From an uncultured Mesonia sp. (GTDB lineage: Bacteria > Bacteroidota > Bacteroidia > Flavobacteriales > Flavobacteriaceae): a stretch of DNA of 64,000 nt. The number at the start of each line of letters is the position of its first letter. Position 1 is the first letter of the stretch. The stretch lies in the NCBI GenBank assembly GCA_947494545.1, contig CANLVH010000012.1:1-64000 (forward strand), given 5' to 3'. A program made the translations under genes and the position numbers. Under the pieces are notes generated by a model. It made no database searches, was not told the origin of the DNA, and saw nothing but the letters and a program-made list of their open reading frames with translations. Positions 17,087 to 24,837 of this stretch are shown here, in pieces.

Positions 17087-18085
17087 CTACTTTTGTAAAA
17101 TATGTAAAAACTCTGTTGTTCCAGTTGCTTTATGCTGCCTATTTTCGGTTTTGTCAGCTTTAAAACGCTGGTAAGTGGTGGTTTCTAAACTATATTTTCC
17201 AAATTTTTCCATAATTTGTTTTATGCTTTCGGAAGACAAAAGCCCTTCGTTATTATAACTCAAAAAGATATATTTAAAGTCGGCATTTTTTAATAATTCT
17301 TCCAATTGCCTACCAACTTCTGCTTTTTTACAATAAAGCGATTTATAGTAATTGGGCAACCCGGTTTTGCCCTTAGGTTCAAAATTTTGATACCTGGCAA
17401 TGGTATTGAGTAAATGATAATTTGCGCCATATTGCCTGGCATTATACGGCGGATCTAAATATAGAATATCTCCTGAAATCTTTTTAATCAAGCTATTGGC
17501 ATCTTCTTGAAAAACTTGGTGAGAACCGGTAGTTTTTTGAAATTCGGCCGCTTTTAAAACAAGTGGTTTTACCGCCGATGCTTTTATTTTTTTTAGAAAA
17601 GCGCCGTAAACAGATGCAGTATTGGCAACTTTATCTGCGCTTTCTAGTAGACTGCACAAGAAAAAATAGTATTCTTGTTGCGTAATTTCTTCTGCGTTTT
17701 TCCAAGCTTCTATTTGCAAGCGTATAGCATCTATTTTTTCGGCATTTGCTTGCGAAAAAAACATGCGATTGCTTTCGCCATTTTCGCCGTATTCTTTGGC
17801 GATAAAGCCTTTTTTAGGCGGCAGTTGATTTAAAAAGTCTATCCGCTTTACGGAATTTCCTAAGTTTTGGTTGTTACCGATATAATTTTGCAACAAAATG
17901 TAGCTATAATATTCTACATCGTTAGCGATGACTTGTTTTACGAAGGGTTTAAACTTTCGGCCTACAATCCCGGTGCCGGCAAATAAATCGCAGAAAACCA
18001 TATTTTCTAAGCTTTGCGGAATTGTTTTTTGTACGCTGTCTATAATCCAAGAAGAGAGCTTATTTTTAGAGCCGATGTAATTCAA
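17087..18085 (-). CDS. D12-class DNA adenine methyltransferase
   Basis: 332 residues. N-terminal NYIGSKNKL and VFCDLFAGTGIVGR form the SAM-binding motifs X and I, and LYLDPPYNARQYGANYHLL is catalytic motif IV (DPPY). The order is that of alpha-class N6-adenine methylases (MTase D12). The start is TTG at 18085; a TAA 15 bp upstream leaves no ATG in frame. The C-terminal segment FIFLSYNNEG-like (YIFLSYNNEGLLSSE) is shared with type II modification enzymes. The next gene upstream encodes a protein with a nuclease-like motif, so it may be the modification half of a type II system; otherwise it is an orphan. Confidence 0.88.
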   Translation of the reverse strand: MNYIGSKNKLSSWIIDSVQKTIPQSLENMVFCDLFAGTGIVGRKFKPFVKQVIANDVEYYSYILLQNYIGNNQNLGNSVKRIDFLNQLPPKKGFIAKEYGENGESNRMFFSQANAEKIDAIRLQIEAWKNAEEITQQEYYFFLCSLLESADKVANTASVYGAFLKKIKASAVKPLVLKAAEFQKTTGSHQVFQEDANSLIKKISGDILYLDPPYNARQYGANYHLLNTIARYQNFEPKGKTGLPNYYKSLYCKKAEVGRQLEELLKNADFKYIFLSYNNEGLLSSESIKQIMEKFGKYSLETTTYQRFKADKTENRQHKATGTTEFLHILQK

Positions 18086-18110
18086 GTAAAACGAATTTTA
18101 GTTTAAACGC

Positions 18111-18118
18111 CAAAAATA
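18111..18118 (-). promoter_or_regulatory. candidate -7 box of the methylase gene
   Basis: Minus-strand TATTTTTG matches TAnnTTTG, 25 bp before the TTG start at 18085. It suggests the methylase can be transcribed independently of the upstream gene. Confidence 0.5.
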
Positions 18119-18157
18119 GCGATTGCTAGTTAAACCGAAAGCGGTTATTTTAAAAAT

Positions 18158-18240
18158 ACCTACAAGGTTAAAAAAACCTTGCAGGATATTCAGGATTGCA
18201 AAAAAAACCAACCTGCAGAATTTCTAAAAACTTGCAGGAT
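18158..18240. repeat. cluster of AACCTTGCAGG-type inverted repeats
   Basis: Related words in alternating orientation: ACCTACAAGGTT (18158-18169), AACCTTGCAGG (18175-18185), AACCTGCAG (18210-18218) and AACTTGCAGG (18229-18238). The first two can fold with one mismatch. The hairpin at 81-111 uses the same words, so this is a dispersed intergenic family. Confidence 0.65.
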
Positions 18241-18269
18241 ATTTGTTACTAAAAAAGATTCTGTCAATT

Positions 18270-18380
18270 ATCCCCGCGTTAGGGATTGCAGCGTTTGTTT
18301 GAGCTCTCCCAATGCGATAGCAATTGGTAAGCGAGTGCGGAAAGCCCGACCTGCTCTTTTTCTGAGCAGGAAACGCCCAA
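18270..18380. repeat. REP-like intergenic element with two hairpins
   Basis: The segment has a hairpin ATCCC/GGGAT (18270-18286), the text GGGATTGCAGCG, then GGAAAGCCCGAC, a 7-bp stem CCTGCTC (18350-18356)/GAGCAGG (18364-18370) and AAACGCCC. From memory, flavobacterial genomes carry many intergenic copies with the words GGGATTGCAGCG..GAAAGCCCGACC..GGAAACGCCC; I cannot check this here. It is more G+C rich than its surroundings. Confidence 0.55.
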
Positions 18381-18393
18381 AAAACAATACTTG

Positions 18394-19062
18394 CTATTTT
18401 ACAGCCCAAATAATATCTGCAAATGCCGTGTGTTTGTCTCCTAACTGCAATTGTTTTAGTTGGGTTGGTTGAAAATTCTTGACGTAATTTTCTACTTTAC
18501 TTTTTAGCCAAGTAATTTCTGCTTTCAATTTCCAATGCTCGCCATCTGTAGCGTGAACGACTAAAAATAAACGATTTTCTAAATGCTTGCGTTGCTGCTG
18601 ACTTTGGTTTTTATACAGCCATTGCAATAGTTCTTCTTCGTGCGTTTGCCCGTAATGTAAGGTTTGTTTAAATCCTTTAGGATAAACACTTGTTTTATGG
18701 TCAAAATCTATTCCGTTAAGGCTAAAATCTACCAATCTGTTTTTGTGGTTCTGCGATGGGATTACATTTTCTAATTCGCAAAAAATTTGCTCCACTGCCA
18801 TTGCGCTCCAAAAGTTAAACCAACGGTTGGCGGCATAATTAAAAAAGTCGCGCTTGTTTAGCGGATATACTTCTAAAGTTGCCTGCATGGCTTGTACAAC
18901 AGCATCCCAATTGGGCAAATCGTAAATAAAATTAGAGTATTTGTCCCATTGGTCGTTTTGTTTTTGTCCCCAAATGTAGGCGTATGGCAAACGTTGTTGC
19001 AATTGATTTTCTATATGAAAAATATCGTACTTCAAAAGTTTATAAATAGAAAGATAAAACAC
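18394..19062 (-). CDS. putative restriction endonuclease-like protein
   Basis: About 222 residues. The region NRLVDFSLNGIDFDHKTSVYPKG has a D-(x9-10)-DxK arrangement reminiscent of the PD-(D/E)XK nuclease core, followed by a Y-G-Q-T..L..WLY helix region. The gene lies just upstream of a D12 adenine methylase on the same strand, as a restriction partner would. No full family match is recognised, so the call is tentative. Both possible starts are rare codons: GTG at 19062, or TTG at 19035, which overlaps the TGA of the preceding gene as TTGA and yields LKYDIFHIENQL; I consider the second likely. Confidence 0.5.
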   Translation of the reverse strand: MFYLSIYKLLKYDIFHIENQLQQRLPYAYIWGQKQNDQWDKYSNFIYDLPNWDAVVQAMQATLEVYPLNKRDFFNYAANRWFNFWSAMAVEQIFCELENVIPSQNHKNRLVDFSLNGIDFDHKTSVYPKGFKQTLHYGQTHEEELLQWLYKNQSQQQRKHLENRLFLVVHATDGEHWKLKAEITWLKSKVENYVKNFQPTQLKQLQLGDKHTAFADIIWAVK

Positions 19063-19961
19063 AAAATGGTTAAAGAGAGTAAAAGCGATTCTTTAAACCA
19101 TTTTTCTGATTTTTTCTGAAAATAATTAGCACCAATTATGCTTACCGGTAAAATAAGCCACAAAATTTCTGCACCGTTTTTTTCCGGTGTGAGTAAAATA
19201 CAAAAAATGCCGGTTAGCACGCTGGCTAAAATAAGATAATAGGTAGGTTTTTGTTTTCTTCCCAGATTTTGTAATTTTTTAAAGTAATGAAAAATAACCC
19301 AAATTGTAAAAGCTAAAAATACACTTAAGGGTAATAAAATATTGAGGTCATTGTAAACTTCAAAACCAATATTTTCTAGTGTAAAAGATTGCCACGGAAT
19401 ATAAAATTGATCGACGAAAAACAAATTCCAACAGGTTTTTAAAATAAAAATTGTAATTACCGAAAGTAGTGGTAAAAACCAATTGCGCCCGTTGGTAGGA
19501 CAAAAAAGGGCAATGCCAAAATATACTAAACCAAGAAATAAAAATGTAGGAGGAGTAATAACCGCCGCAAGAGCAATCCATAAAGCGGCATCAAAAATTT
19601 TGTTTTTTATGGCTTTACCGGAACGAAGGCTTACAATGCGTCTTAAAGCCAACATTACCAAAAAGGCAGATAACAATAATTTACCATTTTCTAAAAGTGG
19701 CGTAAACATAGCCGTGAATACGGCGAATAATGCAATAGTAAAGGTGTTTTTTTGTGTTACTTGATTGCGTTTTACAATAAAGTTCAACAGAAACATTAGC
19801 ATAAAAAACAGGAGTAAAACCACTATTTTTTGCAAGCCAAAACTCCAGCTAAAATTTTTTACGGTGCCAGAAAAATTGACATATATGTAAAAAAAGCTCA
19901 TAAATACCGCTACCAATAAAAAATTGATGGGTTTAGATTTTTTAAAAAAACTTGTTAACAT
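19032..19961 (-). CDS. DUF6427-like membrane protein
   Basis: 309 residues with about nine or ten membrane helices over its whole length and a short basic N-terminus (MLTSFFKKSKPINFLL). It resembles the Bacteroidota family DUF6427, often found next to the small DUF6341 protein encoded divergently here. Function unknown. Its stop overlaps the possible TTG start of the following gene. Confidence 0.75.
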   Translation of the reverse strand: MLTSFFKKSKPINFLLVAVFMSFFYIYVNFSGTVKNFSWSFGLQKIVVLLLFFMLMFLLNFIVKRNQVTQKNTFTIALFAVFTAMFTPLLENGKLLLSAFLVMLALRRIVSLRSGKAIKNKIFDAALWIALAAVITPPTFLFLGLVYFGIALFCPTNGRNWFLPLLSVITIFILKTCWNLFFVDQFYIPWQSFTLENIGFEVYNDLNILLPLSVFLAFTIWVIFHYFKKLQNLGRKQKPTYYLILASVLTGIFCILLTPEKNGAEILWLILPVSIIGANYFQKKSEKWFKESLLLSLTILCFIFLFINF

Positions 19962-19981
19962 AGGTTAATTTCGTACTTTTG
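19952..19981 (+). promoter_or_regulatory. promoter of the DUF6341-like gene
   Basis: TTG (19952-19954), 19 bases, then TACTTTTG (19974-19981): both parts of the Bacteroidota promoter (TTG at -33, TAnnTTTG at -7) with the usual spacing. The start codon follows at 20009. This is the best promoter match noticed in the window. Confidence 0.7.
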
Positions 19982-20008
19982 TAGAAAATTATAACAAAGT
20001 TTGCTATC

Positions 20009-20230
20009 ATGAGAGATTTCTGGGAATTTATCGCTTCTATTTTTGAAGATTTTTTATTTATACCATTAGATGCTTTGCGCTCTTTAGAATTAGATAGTTG
20101 GTGGGCTGCCAACCTTCTTAATTTTGTTTTTATGCTTATTGCCGCTGCCGCTTTTGTGTACTGGACAATGCAACTTAAAAAAGAACAAGATAATAATAAC
20201 GATCCTTCTGCAAGAAGAGTTCGTTCGTAA
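20009..20230 (+). CDS. DUF6341-like small membrane protein
   Basis: 73 residues beginning MRDFWEFIASIFEDFLFIPLD, with one amphipathic N-terminal helix, a membrane helix at about 35-55 (LLNFVFMLIAAAAFVYWTMQL) and a charged tail. It matches the small Bacteroidota family DUF6341, sometimes mislabelled uracil phosphoribosyltransferase in databases; nothing in the sequence supports an enzyme. Divergent from the DUF6427-like gene, with a strong promoter in front. Confidence 0.8.
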   Translation: MRDFWEFIASIFEDFLFIPLDALRSLELDSWWAANLLNFVFMLIAAAAFVYWTMQLKKEQDNNNDPSARRVRS

Positions 20231-20240
20231 CAAGAAAATT

Positions 20241-21512
20241 TTAAGCTAGGTCTTTTCCTAGGTCTTTTCTATAATACAGCTTATCAAAATGTATTTTTTC
20301 TACGTTTTGATAGGCTTTTTTTAGTGCTTTTTGGTAATCTTCTCCAAATGCCGTAACTGCTAATACGCGACCGCCATTGGTTAGTATTTTCTCGTTTTCT
20401 TGTTTTGTTCCTGCATGAAAAACAATAGCATCTTTTATTTTGTCTAAACCGGTAATTTCTTTGTTTTTCTCGTAAGCTTCGGGATAACCGCCGGAAACTG
20501 TCATTACAGTAGCCGCCGTTTCCGGAAGGATTTCTAACTTTATTTGTTTTAGATTTCCCGTAGCGGTTTTTTCTAAAATTTCTACCAAATCTGTTTTAAT
20601 TCTTGGTAAAACTACTTCGGTTTCGGGATCGCCCATTCGTACGTTGTATTCTATTACATAAGGTTCTTGGTTTACCATAATAAGACCGATAAATAAAAAT
20701 CCTTTATAATCTATTTCTTCCTTTTGTAAGCCTTCTACAGTTGGTTTTACGATTCGGTTTTCTACCTTTTCCATAAAAACTTCGTTTGCAAAAGGCACGG
20801 GAGAGATTGCGCCCATTCCGCCGGTATTAAGACCTGTATCCCCTTCGCCAATACGTTTATAATCTTTGGCATTGGGCAATATTTTATAATTTTCACCATC
20901 GGTTAACACAAAAACACTTAGTTCTATGCCGTCTAAAAATTCTTCTATTACCACAGTTTTACTTGCAGCGCCAAATTTTCCGCTAAGCATATTTTCTAAT
21001 TCTTGTTTAGCTTCGGATAGATCTTTTAAAATTAAAACCCCTTTTCCGCCGGCAAGGCCATCTGCTTTTAACACGTATGGCGATTTTAAAGTTTCTAAAA
21101 ACTTTTTGCCCGCTTCCAGACTTTTTTCCGTAAAGCTTTCGTAAGCCGCAGTAGGAATTTTGTGCATTGCCATAAACTCTTTGGCGCGTTCTTTACTGCC
21201 TTCTAAAAGCGCCCCGCGTTTGCTGGGTCCGATGACTTTTATATGCGATAATTTCTCGTCTTTTTTAAAAAAATCTGTGATACCATCTACCAATGGCTGC
21301 TCCGGACCAACCACCAACATTTCTATATCCTTTTCTAACACCAATTGTTTTACAGCATCAAAATTGGTAGGATCTAAACTAATGTTTTCTGCTATTTGCG
21401 CGGTTCCTGCATTTCCGGGAGCGACATACAGGTTTTTGCATTGCTTGCTTTTTGCCAGTTGGTGCGCAAAAGTATGTTCGCGGCCGCCAGAACCTAAAAT
21501 AAGGATATTCAT
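20241..21512 (-). CDS. purD: phosphoribosylamine--glycine ligase (GAR synthetase)
   Basis: 423-residue ATP-grasp enzyme of purine synthesis, joining glycine to phosphoribosylamine. Motifs: N-terminal MNILILGSGGREHTFAHQL, LVVGPEQPLVDGI, the ATP-grasp loop YVLKADGLAGGKGVLI, and EYNVRMGDPETEVVLPRI with metal ligands. Full length. The last codons carry a 12-bp tandem repeat (20247-20270 region) that produces KDLGKDLA. It converges with the small DUF6341-like gene, only 10 bp away. No other pur genes are near. Confidence 0.97.
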   Translation of the reverse strand: MNILILGSGGREHTFAHQLAKSKQCKNLYVAPGNAGTAQIAENISLDPTNFDAVKQLVLEKDIEMLVVGPEQPLVDGITDFFKKDEKLSHIKVIGPSKRGALLEGSKERAKEFMAMHKIPTAAYESFTEKSLEAGKKFLETLKSPYVLKADGLAGGKGVLILKDLSEAKQELENMLSGKFGAASKTVVIEEFLDGIELSVFVLTDGENYKILPNAKDYKRIGEGDTGLNTGGMGAISPVPFANEVFMEKVENRIVKPTVEGLQKEEIDYKGFLFIGLIMVNQEPYVIEYNVRMGDPETEVVLPRIKTDLVEILEKTATGNLKQIKLEILPETAATVMTVSGGYPEAYEKNKEITGLDKIKDAIVFHAGTKQENEKILTNGGRVLAVTAFGEDYQKALKKAYQNVEKIHFDKLYYRKDLGKDLA

Positions 21513-21538
21513 TTTTTGTTGTGTTTTGGTTATGGCTT

Positions 21539-21546
21539 CAAAAATA
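21539..21546 (-). promoter_or_regulatory. candidate -7 box of purD
   Basis: Minus-strand TATTTTTG fits TAnnTTTG, 27 bp before the purD ATG at 21512. A -33 TTG is not evident. Confidence 0.45.
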
Positions 21547-21587
21547 ATTGTTTGTAAATTGCCAGACTAATTAAATTATGGGAAAAA

Positions 21588-22910
21588 TTGTCTAATCTGT
21601 TTGAAAAAGTATTGCAAGTAAAAGGTTTTCCGTTAACGGAAGCAAAACAGCAATTGCGGCAAATAAGACAGGAATTAGAGATTAATTCTGAAGATTATAG
21701 CGAACGGAAAAAGTGGGAAATCGCAAAATTTCACTTTGATAAAAATCCACATTTTAGAGCTTTATTAAATGGCAAGTTCCCTGAAAATTGGTCGGAAATT
21801 CCTATAATGACCAAGCAAGATTTACAAAAACCTTTAAACGAACGACTAAGTGAAAATTACAAGAAAAAAGACGTTTTTATAAACAAAACTTCTGGTTCTA
21901 GCGGTAACCCGTTTGTTTTTGCAAAAGACAAATATGCACACGCATTAACTTGGGCGCATATTATTTGGCTTTACTCGCAGTACAATATAAAAATGGGTTC
22001 TTCTTTAGAAGCGCGTTTTTACGGAATTCCGAAAGATTTTAAAGGGTATTATAAAGAGCGATTGAAAGATTTTATGGCCAATCGTTTTCGGTTGGATATT
22101 TTTGATTTATCCGATGAAAAGTTAGCGCTTTTCTTAAAACGCTTTCAGCAAAAACCTTTCGAACTTCTTAATGGCTACACCAGCTCTATTGTACTATTTG
22201 CTAAATTTCTAGAAAAAGGGAACATTGTTTTAAAAGAAGTCTGTCCTAGTTTAAAAGTTTGCATCACCACTAGCGAAATGCTTTTTGAAAACGATAAAAT
22301 TTTATTACAAAAACAATTAGGCGTTCCTATTGTAAACGAATATGGCGCAAGTGAATTAGACATTATTGCCTTTGAAAATCCAAAAGGAGATTGGCTGGTA
22401 AACAATAAAACTTTATTTGTAGAAATTGTAGATGAAAATGGAAAGGTTTTGCCTTACGGCGAAGAAGGGGCTGTGGTAATTACTTCGCTTTATAATAAAG
22501 CGCATCCTTTTATACGCTATAAAATTGGTGATATTGGCGTTTTAGACGAAAAAAGCACGCCACAAAAACCAATTCTAAAAAAACTAGTAGGAAGAACCAA
22601 TCAATTTGCAGTTTTACCGAGCGGCAAAAAAGTACCGGCACTCAGTTTTTATTACGTCACCAAATCTGTTATAGAAGATGCTGGCTTGGTAAAAGAAATA
22701 AAAATAATACAAGAAACCCCATCTGAATTTCATATAGAATACTGTGCAGAAAAAGAATTAACAGTTTCAAAAAAAGAGCAAATAACAAAAGCAATTGCCA
22801 CTTATTTAGAACCTGGATTAAATTTAAAATTTAAAAGGTTTGATCAGTTAGAGCGTTCTAAGAGTGGTAAACTCAAACAATTTATATCAAAAGTAAAACA
22901 AGATGCTTAA
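21588..22910 (+). CDS. CapK/PaaK-like adenylate-forming enzyme
   Basis: 440 residues related to phenylacetate-CoA ligase and to CapK of capsule clusters. Hallmarks: NKTSGSSGNPFVFAKDKYAH (the phosphate-binding loop), VNEYGASELDIIAFE, and the C-terminal LVGRTNQFAVLPSGKKVP and RSKSGKLKQFI. Such proteins probably activate an acid for attachment to polysaccharide. The only start in frame is TTG at 21588 after a GGGAAAAA stretch; an ATG at 21578 is in another frame and stops at once. It overlaps wecB by 8 bp, so the two are coupled. A second homologue is at 33.5-34.8 kb. Confidence 0.88.
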   Translation: MSNLFEKVLQVKGFPLTEAKQQLRQIRQELEINSEDYSERKKWEIAKFHFDKNPHFRALLNGKFPENWSEIPIMTKQDLQKPLNERLSENYKKKDVFINKTSGSSGNPFVFAKDKYAHALTWAHIIWLYSQYNIKMGSSLEARFYGIPKDFKGYYKERLKDFMANRFRLDIFDLSDEKLALFLKRFQQKPFELLNGYTSSIVLFAKFLEKGNIVLKEVCPSLKVCITTSEMLFENDKILLQKQLGVPIVNEYGASELDIIAFENPKGDWLVNNKTLFVEIVDENGKVLPYGEEGAVVITSLYNKAHPFIRYKIGDIGVLDEKSTPQKPILKKLVGRTNQFAVLPSGKKVPALSFYYVTKSVIEDAGLVKEIKIIQETPSEFHIEYCAEKELTVSKKEQITKAIATYLEPGLNLKFKRFDQLERSKSGKLKQFISKVKQDA

Positions 22911-24000
22911 AATAACCATCATTGCCGGGGCGCGGCCCAATTTTATGAAAATAGCTCCAATTATTGCTGCTATCAAGAATGCAAAAACCCAAGGTAAAAA
23001 TATAGATTACCGTTTGGTACATACCGGCCAGCATTACGATAAAAAACTAAGTGCTACTTTTTTTGAAGAACTCAACATTCCGCATCCAAATATTAATCTG
23101 GAAGTAAAAAGTGGCTCGCAGGCCGAACAAACTGCGCAAATAATGACCAAGTTTGAAGCGGAACTTCTTGAGAATCCGGCAGATTTGGTTTTGGTTGTTG
23201 GCGATGTAACCTCAACGATGGCTTGTGCTATTGTAGCCAAAAAATTACACACCGATGTTGCTCACGTAGAAGGCGGAATACGTTCTGGCGATATGAAAAT
23301 GCCCGAAGAAATAAACCGAATTGTAACCGATAGTATTACCGATTATTTTTTTACGACCACACAGCTAGCAAATCAAAATTTGTTGACTTCCGGTAAAACC
23401 GAAAAGCAACTATTTTTGGTAGGAAATGTAATGATAGATACGCTTTTTAAAAATCTGGAACGTATAGAAAAACCAAGTTTTTATGACGAGCTAAATTTGC
23501 AGAAAAAATCGTATTTTGTAATGACCTTGCACCGACCGTCAAATGTAGACGAAGAAACTCAACTAAAGTCGTTAATTTCTACGATTGTAGAAAAGTCTAA
23601 TGGAAAACCAATTGTTTTTCCGGTACATCCGCGTACTAAAAAGTTATTGCAGAACTTAAACCTCAACTACGATAATTTACATTATGTAGAACCCCAAGGT
23701 TACCTTAATTTTATTTATTTGATAAAAAATGCCTTCGCAGTTTTAACCGATTCCGGTGGAATTACCGAAGAAACCACGATGTTGAACATACCTTGCATAA
23801 CATTTAGAGATTCTACCGAGCGACCAGAAACCTGCGAAATTGGCTCAAACGAATTGGTCGGCTCTGATTTGGATAAAATTAAAAAAGCTTTTAAAACTTT
23901 AAATGCCGGCAAATGGAAAGAAGCTTCTGCTCCTAAATTGTGGGACGGCAAAACTTCGGAGAGAATTGTAAAGCTTTTAATGGAATTGTATGCCGTTTAA
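22903..24000 (+). CDS. wecB: UDP-N-acetylglucosamine 2-epimerase (non-hydrolysing)
   Basis: 365 residues; interconverts UDP-GlcNAc and UDP-ManNAc. Motifs: GARPNFMKIAPI, VHTGQHYD, VVGDVTSTMACA, VEGGIRSGD, TLHRPSNVD, LTDSGGITEE and SNELVGSD, in family order. No UDP-ManNAc dehydrogenase is evident; the UDP-ManNAc may feed the TagA/WecG-like transferase at 28.5 kb. It is coupled to the CapK-like gene by an 8-bp overlap and converges on the large minus-strand cluster. Confidence 0.95.
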   Translation: MLKITIIAGARPNFMKIAPIIAAIKNAKTQGKNIDYRLVHTGQHYDKKLSATFFEELNIPHPNINLEVKSGSQAEQTAQIMTKFEAELLENPADLVLVVGDVTSTMACAIVAKKLHTDVAHVEGGIRSGDMKMPEEINRIVTDSITDYFFTTTQLANQNLLTSGKTEKQLFLVGNVMIDTLFKNLERIEKPSFYDELNLQKKSYFVMTLHRPSNVDEETQLKSLISTIVEKSNGKPIVFPVHPRTKKLLQNLNLNYDNLHYVEPQGYLNFIYLIKNAFAVLTDSGGITEETTMLNIPCITFRDSTERPETCEIGSNELVGSDLDKIKKAFKTLNAGKWKEASAPKLWDGKTSERIVKLLMELYAV

Positions 24001-24039
24001 ACAATTAATACTAATTCTAAAAGCGTAAATCTGAAAGAA

Positions 24040-24087
24040 GAAGCTTTTTATTGTGAAAGTTGCAGTTGTAGAAAATAAAAAAGCTTA
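24040..24087. terminator. possible bidirectional terminator
   Basis: AAGCTTTTTAT (24041-24051) and ATAAAAAAGCTT (24075-24086) pair with a one-base bulge around a 23-base loop, between the convergent wecB and GT2 genes. The A and T runs on both sides suit both directions, and the right arm overlaps the GT2 stop codon. Confidence 0.5.
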
Positions 24088-24837
24088 ATTCTTATACTTT
24101 TTATAGCCTAAATACATCCAATTCATTAAATAATAAGCAGATTGAATTGGATTGAGCTTTTCTACCTTTCTATAAAATTCCCACTGGTATTTTATGAGCT
24201 TCTTTTTATCGCGTGATAAAGAATCATCTCGCATCCGGTAAATGGCGTGGCATTCTTTTATGCCTATTGCGTGAGGAATTTCTTTTAAATAGCTAAGCCA
24301 AAGTCCCATATCTTGGCGTTTTCTAACCAACGGCATATATTTTTTACCCAATTTTTCTAAATCTAAAAAAGCGGTTAAACAAGAAATAGAGTTCGATTTT
24401 AGAATGTCTGTATATGTAGCTTTTTCCGGTACTATAAAATCTGTATGTACAAACTCTAAAGCTTCGTTAGAACGCTTGTAAGAGGCAAAAACAAAACCTA
24501 CGCCGGTTTCTTGAATGGTTTTTATGCTATTGGTTAAATGATATTCAAACCAAATATCGTCTGCGTCTAAAAAAGCCATATATCTTCCCGTCGCATTTTT
24601 AATGGAATTATTTCTGGCAACGGCCGGACCTGAGTTTTTGGTTAAGGTAAAAACTTTGATTCTTGGGTCTTTTTCTGCTTCGGTTTTTATTGTTTCTACC
24701 GTGTTATCTGTAGAGCAATCGTCTGTAAGCAGCATTTCCCAGTTTTGATGCGTTTGGTTTTGCACCGATCGTATGGTTTGAAGAATAAACTTTGCAGAGT
24801 TATAAGTTGGCGTTATTATCGAGACTTTATCGTTCAT
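24085..24837 (-). CDS. glycosyltransferase family 2
   Basis: 250 residues of GT-A fold: VSIITPTYNSAKFILQTIRSVQNQT at the N-terminus, TDDCSTDNT, and AFLDADDIWFEYHL with the DxD metal site. It is typical of capsule and O-antigen inverting transferases. It is the last gene of the large minus-strand cluster, ending against a terminator-like repeat, and starts immediately after the initiating sugar transferase gene. Confidence 0.92.
   Translation of the reverse strand: MNDKVSIITPTYNSAKFILQTIRSVQNQTHQNWEMLLTDDCSTDNTVETIKTEAEKDPRIKVFTLTKNSGPAVARNNSIKNATGRYMAFLDADDIWFEYHLTNSIKTIQETGVGFVFASYKRSNEALEFVHTDFIVPEKATYTDILKSNSISCLTAFLDLEKLGKKYMPLVRKRQDMGLWLSYLKEIPHAIGIKECHAIYRMRDDSLSRDKKKLIKYQWEFYRKVEKLNPIQSAYYLMNWMYLGYKKYKN

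Larger units (their letters stand above)
18086..18393. other. 308-bp gap holding intergenic repeats
   Basis: There is no gene here. It contains a -7-like box for the methylase (18111-18118), a cluster of CCTnCAAGGTT/AACCTTGCAGG words (18158-18240) and a hairpin-rich element (18270-18380) described separately. Confidence 0.6.
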
